From contig JAPPHP010000101.1 in assembly GCA_028821035.1 (NCBI GenBank), positions 1-6,470 of the forward strand: 6,470 nucleotides of DNA. The letters run 5' to 3'. Shown here one piece after another: positions 1-5,619 of the stretch (its first letter is position 1; each line of letters starts with the position of its first letter). Below the pieces are notes generated by a model that saw only the letters and a list, made by a program, of their open reading frames with translations, did not search any database and had not been told where the DNA came from. The position numbers were made by a program, and so were the translations under genes. Origin of the DNA: Gammaproteobacteria bacterium (GTDB taxonomy: Bacteria; Pseudomonadota; Gammaproteobacteria; Pseudomonadales; Azotimanducaceae).

Positions 1-2
1 AG

Positions 3-2420
3 GTGGTCTCGGAACTCAAGCGCCTGGCCGACCGGTCGGAGCACGTGTACCTGGCCACGGACCTCGACCGCGAGGGCGAAGCGATCGCCTGGCACCTGAA
101 GGAGTTGATCGGGGGCGATCCGGAGCGTTTTCGCCGGGTCGTCTTCAACGAGATCACGAAGCCCGCGATCGAAGCGGCCTTCGAGGACCCGGGGAGGATC
201 GACGAGAACCGCGTCAACGCGCAGCAGGCGCGGCGCTTCCTCGACCGTGTGGTCGGCTTCGAACTCTCTCCGTTGCTGTGGGCCAAGATCGCCCGCGGCC
301 TCTCCGCCGGCCGCGTCCAGTCCGTGGCCGTACGGCTCATCGTCGAGCGCGAGCGGGAGATCCGCGCGTTCGTTCCGGAGGAGTATTGGGAGGGGTTCGC
401 GGACCTCGCGCGCGCCGGAACCGCCGGGGCCGCCGGGGCCGCGGAGAAAGACGAGACGCACCGGTTCGCGGTCGCGCGGGACGGCGGAGCCGTGTTCCGT
501 CCGGGCAACGCGGAGGCGGCGGAGGCGGCCCTCGCCCGGTTGCGGGCGGCGGAATTCGTGGTGGCGCGGCGTGAGGACCGGCCGACCACGACCGCCCCCG
601 GGGCTCCTTTCATCACTTCGACCCTGCAGCAGGCGGCCTCCACGCGGCTGGGCTTCGCCGTGCGCAAGACCATGAGTCTCGCGCAGCGGCTGTACGAGGC
701 CGGACACATCACGTACATGCGCACGGACTCGACCAACCTGTCGCGCCCGGCGGTCGCGGGGGTGCGGGAGTACATCGAGGAGGCGCATGGCAAGGACTAC
801 CTGTCGCCGCGCCCGGCGGTGTTCGCGAGCAAGGCTGCCGCGCAGGAAGCGCACGAAGCGATCCGCCCGACGAACGTCCGCACGGCGCCGGACAGCCTGG
901 CGGCGTTGCCGGCGGACGAGCGGCGCCTGTACGGCCTGATCTGGCGGCAGTTCGTCGCCTGCCAGATGGCGCGCGCCCGGTACCTCTCGACCACGGTCGT
1001 GGTGGAGGCGGACGGCTTCGAACTCCGGGCGCGGGGCCGGATCATGCAGTTCGACGGTTACACCCGCGTGCTCGCCCCGGCGGGGGGACGGGACGAGGAC
1101 CGGCCGATCCCGGCGTTCGCCGAGGGCGAGCGACTGCGTCTCGTGGAGTCGGGTGTGGCCCAGCACTTCACCAAGCCGCCGCCGCGGTATGGCGAGGCGA
1201 GTCTCGTGCGGGAACTCGAGAAGCTCGGCATCGGGCGCCCCTCCACGTACGCAGCGATCATCTCGACCATCCAGGAACGGGGCTACGTCTCGCTCGAGAA
1301 GCGCCGTTTCCGGGCCGAACGTATCGGGGAGCTGGTGACCGACCGCCTCGTCGAGAACTTCGCCGACCTGATGGACTACTCGTTCACCGCGGAACTGGAG
1401 GGCGAACTGGACCGCATCGCCGGCGGCGAGCGCGGCTGGCGGTCCGTGCTGGACGGCTTCTACGGAGGATTCAGCGACCGGCTCGCGAAGGCGGGGGCGG
1501 CCGGCGGCGGCATGCGGGCCAACGAGCCCACGGACACCGATGTCCCGTGCGCCCGCTGCGGGCGCCCGATGCAGGTGCGCACGGCGAGCACCGGCGTGTT
1601 CCTCGGCTGCTCCGGCTATCGACTGCCGCCGAAGGAGCGCTGCACCAACACCCTCAACCTCACGCCGGGGGACGAGGCCGTGGACGTGGAGGAGGACGGC
1701 GAACTCGACGATCTGGAGGCGCTGCGCTCGAAGCGCCGTTGCCCGAAGTGCGGGACGCCGATGGACTCCTACCTGATCGACGCGAAGCGCAAGCTGCACG
1801 TGTGCGGCAACAACCCGGACTGCGCGGGTTTCGAGGTGGAGGAAGGCGAGTTCCGCATCAAGGGCTATGACGGTCCGACGCTCACCTGCGACCGCTGCGG
1901 TGCGGAGATGCAGCTCAAGTCCGGACGCTTCGGGAAGTACTTCGGGTGCACGAACGACGACTGCTCCAACACGCGCAAGATCCTGCGCGACGGCCGTCCG
2001 GCGCCGCCGCGGGCCGACCCCGTGCCCATGCCGGAACTCGCGTGCGAGCGCGTCGACGACCATTTCGTGCTGCGCGACGGGGCCGCGGGGCTGTTCCTGG
2101 CGGCGAGCCAGTTTCCGCGCAACCGCGAGACGCGGGCGCCCCTCGTGCGCGAACTGAAAGCCCACGCCAACGAACTGGATCCGCGCTTCGCATACCTGCT
2201 CGACGCGCCGGAGGCCGACCCGGACGGCAACCCGGCGGCACTCAGGTGGTCGCGCAAGACCAGGGAGCAGTTCGTCGCGTCGGAGCGCGACGGCAAGCCC
2301 ACGTCGTGGCGCGCGCACTATCGAGACGGGCGCTGGGAGCAGCAGACCGGTTCGACCGGGGCGCGCAAGGGAGGCGGCAGGACGGCCCGCAAGGGCGGCG
2401 CCCGCGCGCGGAAACGCTGA
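3..2420 (+). CDS. topA: DNA topoisomerase I (5'-truncated by window edge)
   Basis: Type IA topoisomerase that relaxes negative supercoils through a 5'-phosphotyrosyl intermediate. The reading frame is already open at the window edge, so the GTG at position 3 is not the true start. The TOPRIM motif DLDREGE (D20, D22, E24 here) is D111, D113 and E115 in E. coli TopA, so about 91 residues are missing. The catalytic tyrosine is Y238 in the motif ITYMRTDST. RGLSAGRVQSVAVRL and GIGRPSTYA are also intact. Three four-cysteine zinc ribbons follow, starting at C516/C519, C580/C583 (second pair C601/C607) and C629/C632 (second pair C649/C654), and then cysteine-poor C-terminal ribbon-like repeats as in the E. 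coli enzyme. Two local differences from E. coli stand out: a Gly/Ala-rich insertion near residues 138-150 and a basic tail built on RKGG (about residues 784-805). The gene converges on lexA with only 6 bp between the stop codons, and no clear intrinsic terminator is visible. Confidence 0.97.
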   Translation: MVSELKRLADRSEHVYLATDLDREGEAIAWHLKELIGGDPERFRRVVFNEITKPAIEAAFEDPGRIDENRVNAQQARRFLDRVVGFELSPLLWAKIARGLSAGRVQSVAVRLIVEREREIRAFVPEEYWEGFADLARAGTAGAAGAAEKDETHRFAVARDGGAVFRPGNAEAAEAALARLRAAEFVVARREDRPTTTAPGAPFITSTLQQAASTRLGFAVRKTMSLAQRLYEAGHITYMRTDSTNLSRPAVAGVREYIEEAHGKDYLSPRPAVFASKAAAQEAHEAIRPTNVRTAPDSLAALPADERRLYGLIWRQFVACQMARARYLSTTVVVEADGFELRARGRIMQFDGYTRVLAPAGGRDEDRPIPAFAEGERLRLVESGVAQHFTKPPPRYGEASLVRELEKLGIGRPSTYAAIISTIQERGYVSLEKRRFRAERIGELVTDRLVENFADLMDYSFTAELEGELDRIAGGERGWRSVLDGFYGGFSDRLAKAGAAGGGMRANEPTDTDVPCARCGRPMQVRTASTGVFLGCSGYRLPPKERCTNTLNLTPGDEAVDVEEDGELDDLEALRSKRRCPKCGTPMDSYLIDAKRKLHVCGNNPDCAGFEVEEGEFRIKGYDGPTLTCDRCGAEMQLKSGRFGKYFGCTNDDCSNTRKILRDGRPAPPRADPVPMPELACERVDDHFVLRDGAAGLFLAASQFPRNRETRAPLVRELKAHANELDPRFAYLLDAPEADPDGNPAALRWSRKTREQFVASERDGKPTSWRAHYRDGRWEQQTGSTGARKGGGRTARKGGARARKR

Positions 2421-2426
2421 GGCGCG

Positions 2427-3026
2427 TCAGTGGCGCCGCAGGACGCCGACGCTCAGCCCTTCGATCGCGAACTCGCGTTCCCGAAGGTCCACCTCGATCG
2501 GCTCGTAGTCCGCGTTCTCGGGCAGCAGCAGCACCCGGCCCCGGTCGGATGTGCGCTGGAACCGCTTCACGGTGACCTCGTCGTCCACGCGCGCCACGAC
2601 GATCTGTCCGTTGCGCGCTTCGGGCGTCCCGTGTACGGCGAGCAGGTCGCCGTCGAGGATGCCGGCGCCGGTCATGCTGTCGCCGTGGACCCGCAGGAGG
2701 AAATCCGCGGCAGGCCGGAACAGTTCCGCGGGGATCTCGCAGGTGTCCTCGATGTGCTCCACCGCCAGGATGGGATGGCCGGCGGCGACCCGGCCGACGA
2801 TGGGCAGTCCGGGCGGCGCGGGCAGACGGATCCCGCGCGAGCGCCCGGGCGTCATCTCGATGGCGCCCTTGCGGGCCAGCGCCCGCAGGTGTTCTTCGGC
2901 CGCGTTGGGGGACCGGAAACCGAGTTCGCGGGCGATGTCCGCCCGGGTCGGCGGGTAGCCCTGGTCGGCGATGTGCGACCGGATGAAGTCGAGGACGACC
3001 GTCTGCCTTTGGGTGAGTTTCTGCAT
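2427..3026 (-). CDS. lexA: LexA repressor, SOS regulator and self-cleaving protease
   Basis: LexA represses SOS genes and cleaves itself when stimulated by RecA filaments. The protein is 199 residues (E. coli has 202). The N-terminal winged helix spans roughly residues 1-70, with the recognition segment RSPNAAEEHLRALARKG (38-54). The cleavage site is A82-G83 within GRVAAG. The S24-type protease residues are S117 (in GDSM) and K154 (in VTVKR). ATG at 3026 gives the family N-terminus MQKLTQRQ. An in-frame ATG at 3041 would add five residues but lies inside the SOS box, so it is unlikely. A weak ribosome binding site (AGGG) overlaps the end of the proximal SOS box. The frame stays open far upstream, antisense to the channel gene, but that extension has no LexA-like sequence. 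The gene has its own promoter with two SOS boxes. Unlike Pseudomonas, no sulA lies next to it. Confidence 0.98.
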   Translation of the reverse strand: MQKLTQRQTVVLDFIRSHIADQGYPPTRADIARELGFRSPNAAEEHLRALARKGAIEMTPGRSRGIRLPAPPGLPIVGRVAAGHPILAVEHIEDTCEIPAELFRPAADFLLRVHGDSMTGAGILDGDLLAVHGTPEARNGQIVVARVDDEVTVKRFQRTSDRGRVLLLPENADYEPIEVDLREREFAIEGLSVGVLRRH

Positions 3027-3031
3027 GTGCC

Positions 3032-3047
3032 CTGTCAACATGTACAG
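3032..3047 (-). promoter_or_regulatory. SOS box 1 (proximal LexA operator)
   Basis: A perfect CTGT-N8-ACAG match: on + it reads CTGTCAACATGTACAG, and on - CTGTACATGTTGACAG. It ends 5 nt before the lexA start codon, as in E. coli, where the proximal box also sits against the ribosome binding site. LexA bound here would cover the start of the lexA transcript. Confidence 0.93.
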
Positions 3048-3052
3048 TGAGA

Positions 3053-3068
3053 CTGGGATTATATACAG
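3053..3068 (-). promoter_or_regulatory. SOS box 2 (distal LexA operator, overlaps -10)
   Basis: On - it reads CTGTATATAATCCCAG, with one mismatch in the conserved half-sites (CCAG for ACAG). It is 5 bp from box 1, a 21-bp centre-to-centre spacing, which matches the tandem operators of E. coli lexA. It contains the TATAAT -10 element, so bound LexA would block RNA polymerase directly. One of the two E. coli lexA boxes also ends in CCAG, as I recall it. Confidence 0.87.
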
Positions 3069-3085
3069 GATTTGGCTCTTGGGAA
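3058..3085 (-). promoter_or_regulatory. lexA promoter (-35 and -10)
   Basis: On the - strand a perfect -10 TATAAT (3063 to 3058) lies 16 bp from a -35 candidate TTCCCA (3085 to 3080, 4 of 6 to TTGACA). The E. coli lexA promoter, as I recall it, also has a TTCC-type -35. Transcription would start near 3051, giving a leader of about 25 nt. The -10 is inside SOS box 2, and the -35 overlaps the first bases of the G-rich repeat cluster. Confidence 0.75.
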
Positions 3086-3128
3086 GGGGCTTGTCGGGCT
3101 TGTCGGGCTTGTCCCCTCCCGTGCCCGA
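3081..3128. repeat. Copy A of a duplicated G-rich hairpin element
   Basis: A 48-bp block that begins GGGAAGGGGCTTGT and ends CCCCTCCCGTGCCCGA, with two extra 9-bp units in its middle. Without those 18 bp it aligns to copy B (3157-3186) at 26 of 30 positions. The ends can pair: GGG-A-AGGGG (3081-3089) with CCCCTCCC (3113-3120), a stem of 8 pairs with one bulged A and a 23-nt loop made of the 9-bp repeats. Confidence 0.7.
3087..3113. repeat. Three perfect tandem copies of a 9-bp unit
   Basis: GGGCTTGTC is repeated exactly three times with no spacer (3087-3095, 3096-3104, 3105-3113). A fourth copy with one change (GGGCTTGTG) is at 3163-3171. The array starts immediately upstream of the lexA -35 candidate and lies upstream of the channel operon. 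It is in non-coding DNA. Nine base pairs is close to one helical turn, so copy-number changes would alter spacing between flanking elements. Confidence 0.9.
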
Positions 3129-3139
3129 GCGTGTACGAT
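3109..3139 (+). promoter_or_regulatory. Weak candidate promoter of the channel-purine operon
   Basis: TACGAT at 3134-3139 matches TATAAT at 4 of 6. TTGTCC at 3109-3114 matches TTGACA at 4 of 6, but the spacer is 19 bp, longer than ideal. This is the best + strand candidate in the 174-bp gap. It sits between the two hairpin repeats and is weak enough that another sigma factor or an activator could be involved. Confidence 0.25.
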
Positions 3140-3148
3140 TCTGGCCCG

Positions 3149-3183
3149 GGCATGCAGGGGAGGGGCTTGTGCCCTCCCATGCC
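3149..3183 (+). other. Strong hairpin just upstream of the channel gene
   Basis: GGGAGGG (3158-3164) pairs perfectly with CCCTCCC (3172-3178) around the 7-nt loop GCTTGTG. After a 4-nt bulge (3154-3157), GGCAT (3149-3153) pairs with ATGCC (3179-3183). This makes 12 pairs in all. It ends 7 nt before the ribosome binding site of the channel gene. No T-tract follows on +, so it does not look like an intrinsic terminator. It would lie in the operon's 5' leader if transcription starts upstream of it. Confidence 0.55.
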
Positions 3184-3186
3184 TGA
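3157..3186. repeat. Copy B of the duplicated G-rich hairpin element
   Basis: A 30-bp block that matches copy A at 26 of 30 positions once the two extra 9-bp units of copy A are removed. It forms the core of the hairpin at 3149-3183. It is flanked by a direct repeat ATGCAGGGG at 3152-3160 and 3186-3194. The second of these supplies the ribosome binding site of the channel gene. Confidence 0.7.
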
Positions 3187-3189
3187 TGC

Positions 3190-3195
3190 AGGGGG
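3190..3195 (+). promoter_or_regulatory. Ribosome binding site that fixes the channel start
   Basis: AGGGGG lies 5 nt before the ATG at 3201. The in-frame ATG at 3186 has no purine-rich site before it, and farther upstream in-frame starts run through the repeat and promoter region. This site therefore supports 3201 as the start. Confidence 0.7.
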
Positions 3196-3200
3196 AAAGG

Positions 3201-4310
3201 ATGGAAGGCATCCTCGACTGGTTCCTGGCGCATACCTGGACGGTCTCCATGTTCGCCGTGGTGCTCGCCACGCTGGTCGCGCGCTATGTCGTCAAGCGGG
3301 GCTTCGACCGCCTGGCGCGCCAGGCCGAAAAGACCCACAACATGTACGACGACGCGGTCCTGCACGCGGGCCGCAAGCCCATCGGGTGGGCCGTCTACCT
3401 GTTCGGCTTCGCCTGGGCCGCGGAGATTGCGGGCGAGCAGTCGCGGCAGGAGATCTTCGAGTACATCGCCCCGCTGCGCGAAGTGGGGGTGATCCTGCTG
3501 CTCGCCTGGTTCGCCGTGCGCTTCATCTCGTTCCTCGAGGTGCACCTCGGGGACCGGGCGTACGGGCCGACCCGGGTGGACCAGACGACGGCGATGGCGC
3601 TCGGCAAGCTGCTGCGCGCCTCGGTCGTGATCACCGCCGTGCTGATCGTCCTGCAGAGCCTCGGCTTCAGCGTCACCGGCGTGCTGGCGTTCGGGGGCAT
3701 CGGGGGCATCGCCATCGGCTTCGCGGCCCGCGACCTGCTCGCGAACTTCTTCGGGGCGCTCATGATCTACCTCGACCGGCCGTTCTCCGTAGGGGACTGG
3801 GTACGCTCTCCGGACCGCGAGATCGAAGGGACGGTCGAGGAGATCGGCTGGCGCCTGACGCGCATCCGCACGTTCGACCAGCGGCCGCTGTACGTGCCGA
3901 ACAGCGTCTTCGCGAGCCTCTCGGTCGAGAATCCGCAGCGGATGAAGAACCGGCGCATCTACGAGACCATCGGGGTGCGCTACGACGACATCGGCGTGCT
4001 GAAGACGGTGATCGACGACGTCCGGGAAATGCTCCGCACGCACCCCGCGATCGACACCTCCCGAACGCTGATGGTCAACTTCGTGAGCTTCGGTCCCTCG
4101 TCGTTGGACTTCTTCGTCTACACGTTCACCAAGACCATCGTGTGGACCGAGTTCCACGAGATCAAGGAGGAGATCCTCTTCCGGATCGCGGAGATCATTG
4201 CCGGGCACGGTGCGGAGATGGCGTTCCCGACGCAGACGCTGCACGTCGACAGTCCGCCGCAACCGGAGCCGGACCCGGCCCTCCCGGGGACGGGTGGGCG
4301 GGAAGCGTGA
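3201..4310 (+). CDS. ynaI: MscS-family mechanosensitive channel, YnaI type
   Basis: Inner-membrane channel of 369 residues that should open under membrane tension during osmotic downshock. Membrane segments are visible at about 8-30, 61-78, 91-112 and 138-155, followed by the pore helix at about 158-190. The pore carries GGIGG (165-169) and GFAARDLLANFF (173-184). Next come the MscS beta-domain signature DRPFSVGDWV (192-201) and RPLYVPN (228-234), and then a cytosolic alpha/beta domain ending AFPTQTLHVD (341-350). From memory, residues 160-260 closely match E. coli YnaI (343 residues), including SPDR-IEGTV-EIGWR and SVENP-RM-NRRI. Differences include F174 where YnaI has a pore methionine, R177 for lysine, and a Pro-rich tail (352-364). 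YnaI is a low-conductance member of the family. The gene is divergent from lexA, and its stop overlaps the next start by 4 nt. Confidence 0.93.
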   Translation: MEGILDWFLAHTWTVSMFAVVLATLVARYVVKRGFDRLARQAEKTHNMYDDAVLHAGRKPIGWAVYLFGFAWAAEIAGEQSRQEIFEYIAPLREVGVILLLAWFAVRFISFLEVHLGDRAYGPTRVDQTTAMALGKLLRASVVITAVLIVLQSLGFSVTGVLAFGGIGGIAIGFAARDLLANFFGALMIYLDRPFSVGDWVRSPDREIEGTVEEIGWRLTRIRTFDQRPLYVPNSVFASLSVENPQRMKNRRIYETIGVRYDDIGVLKTVIDDVREMLRTHPAIDTSRTLMVNFVSFGPSSLDFFVYTFTKTIVWTEFHEIKEEILFRIAEIIAGHGAEMAFPTQTLHVDSPPQPEPDPALPGTGGREA

Positions 4311-4864
4311 CGCCCGCGCCCCGTGACATCGACGCCTGGGCGGAGTGCCTGTTCGACGCGGAGGCGGTGCGCTTCGCGATCGACCGGATCGCCGTGCGCA
4401 TCGCGCTCGATCTCGCGGAGGCCCGCCCGGTGGTCGTCTGCGTCATGAACGGCGGGCTGCCGTTCACGGCGGCGCTCCTCGCGCGGTTGGCCTTTCCGCT
4501 CGAAGTCGACTACGTGCACGCGAAACGCTACCGCGAGGCCGCTCCCGGGGAACACCCGCGCGGGGCGGAGTTGTGCGTGCGCGTCGCTCCCGCGCATGCG
4601 CTGGAAGGACGGAGCGTGCTCCTCGTCGACGACGTGCTCGACGAAGGCGCGACCCTGGAAGCGTTGAAGGCGCTCGTGGAGGAGCGGGGCGCGTCCGCGG
4701 TCCGCACCGCGGTGCTGGTCGACAAGGCCGTCGCCGGCCGGGCCTTCGCGGCGGACTATGCGGCCCTGTCCGCGCCGGACCGCTACCTGGTGGGGTGGGG
4801 GATGGACTACAACGGCTGGTACCGGAACCTGCAGGCCATCTACGCACTGGAAGACCTGGCGTGA
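4307..4864 (+). CDS. hpt: Hypoxanthine-guanine phosphoribosyltransferase
   Basis: Cytosolic purine salvage enzyme that converts hypoxanthine or guanine plus PRPP to IMP or GMP. The protein is 185 residues, normal for the family. VMNGG (46-50) is the pyrophosphate loop and DYVHAKRYRE (68-77) lies at the flexible loop. VLLVDDVLDEGATL (104-117) is the PRPP signature, with D108/D109 and the catalytic-base candidate D112. K140 in VLVDK is the lysine that reads the purine 6-oxo group. VGWGMDYNGWYRNL (162-175) is the C-terminal purine and magnesium segment, with D167 and R173. The start is GTG at 4307 in a GTGA overlap with the channel stop; the long in-frame extension upstream is a shadow of that gene. 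It overlaps the phosphorylase gene in the same way, which suggests a shared transcript. Preference between hypoxanthine, guanine and xanthine cannot be read from sequence alone. Confidence 0.94.
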   Translation: MTPAPRDIDAWAECLFDAEAVRFAIDRIAVRIALDLAEARPVVVCVMNGGLPFTAALLARLAFPLEVDYVHAKRYREAAPGEHPRGAELCVRVAPAHALEGRSVLLVDDVLDEGATLEALKALVEERGASAVRTAVLVDKAVAGRAFAADYAALSAPDRYLVGWGMDYNGWYRNLQAIYALEDLA

Positions 4865-5619
4865 GACGGGTTGGCATCGTAGGCGGCACTGGCCTGGCGG
4901 GGCTCGACGGCGTCGAGGCGGGACCGGCGCCCGCCACGTTGCCGGAGACCCCCTATGGGGCCCCGTCCGCGATACCGGAGCGGGGTCGTCGGGGCGCCGT
5001 GGAGGCCGTCTTCCTGCAACGGCACGGCCGGCCGCGGAGCATCCTCCCGCACCGGGTCAACTATCGCGCCAACCTCTGGCTGCTCCACTCGCTCGGCGTC
5101 GAGGCGGTGGTCGCCACCTTCACCGTTGGCGGGCTGGCCCGTGAGTATCGGGACGCCGACCTCGTCGTGCCGCATCAACTGATCGACTACACGCACGGAC
5201 GCGCCGACACGTTCGCGGGAGCCGACGAGATCCGCCACGTGGACTTCACTGAACCCTTCGACGCGACGCTCCAAGCCGCCCTCGTCGCGGCCGGGGAGCG
5301 CTGCGCGTTGCGTGGCCGGCTCCACAGCGGCGGCGTCTACGGCTGCACGCAGGGACCTCGCCTCGAGACCGCCGCCGAGGTCGACCGCCTCGACCGGGAC
5401 GGGTGCACCGTGGTCGGCATGACGGCCATGCCCGAGGCGGTGCTGGCGCGGGAACTCGGGGTCCCCTACGCCGGCGTCTGCCTGGTCGTGAATCCCGCCG
5501 CCGGCCGGGGCGACGGCCCGATCACGAGCGCCGGCATCCAGGCGGCGGTGGATCGGGGCGCGGCCGACCTCTCGCTGTTACTGCAGACCTTCCTCGACGG
5601 CCTCGACGAGGGCGGCTAG
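4861..5619 (+). CDS. S-methyl-5'-thioinosine phosphorylase (MTAP/PNP family)
   Basis: Phosphorolysis of S-methyl-5'-thioinosine to hypoxanthine and methylthioribose-1-phosphate, in recycling of the by-product methylthioadenosine. The 252-residue protein has the family phosphate-site motifs GGTG (8-11) and RHG (54-56). It also has PHRVNYRANLW (63-73), PHQLIDY (104-110), CTQGPRLET (162-170) and GMTAMPEAVLARE (186-198). The purine-reading segment is VVNPAAG (209-215). Human MTAP has two aspartates there for 6-aminopurine, whereas N211 and A213 here fit a 6-oxopurine. The sequence resembles the characterised P. aeruginosa thioinosine phosphorylase (PA3004). The start is GTG at 4861, in a GTGA overlap with hpt, with GGAAG 7 nt upstream. 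The last 42 bp overlap the opposite-strand csiV gene. An ordinary inosine/guanosine phosphorylase is less likely, because the length and NYRANLW motif follow the methylthionucleoside branch. Confidence 0.9.
   Translation: MRRVGIVGGTGLAGLDGVEAGPAPATLPETPYGAPSAIPERGRRGAVEAVFLQRHGRPRSILPHRVNYRANLWLLHSLGVEAVVATFTVGGLAREYRDADLVVPHQLIDYTHGRADTFAGADEIRHVDFTEPFDATLQAALVAAGERCALRGRLHSGGVYGCTQGPRLETAAEVDRLDRDGCTVVGMTAMPEAVLARELGVPYAGVCLVVNPAAGRGDGPITSAGIQAAVDRGAADLSLLLQTFLDGLDEGG

Noticed and set aside
2416..2457. Possible bidirectional terminator between topA and lexA
   Set aside because: GGCGC (2421-2425) can pair with GCGCC (2433-2437), and GCTGAG (2416-2421) with CTCAGC (2452-2457). There is no T-tract on either strand, and short GC-rich inverted repeats are common here by chance.
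3186..3200. Alternative upstream start (ATG at 3186) for the channel gene
   Set aside because: It has no ribosome binding site, whereas the ATG at 3201 has AGGGGG at a normal distance.
3027..4262. Long - strand open frame continuing upstream of lexA, antisense to the channel gene
   Set aside because: It is in frame with lexA, but the extra residues are charged low-complexity sequence with no LexA similarity, and they run through the promoter and SOS boxes. Long antisense frames are expected at this GC content.
3047..4306. Long + strand open frame upstream of and in frame with hpt
   Set aside because: It is an Arg/Gly/Pro/Ala-rich shadow of the channel gene. The channel frame has clear family motifs, and hpt has a good GTG start at 4307.
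4345..4860. + strand open frame upstream of and in frame with the phosphorylase
   Set aside because: It is a shadow of hpt. The family N-terminus RRVGIVGGTG begins exactly at the GTG at 4861.
5592..5611. CCTCG/CGAGG hairpin at the phosphorylase-csiV overlap as a terminator
   Set aside because: The stem is only 5 bp with a 10-nt loop, and no T-run follows on either strand.
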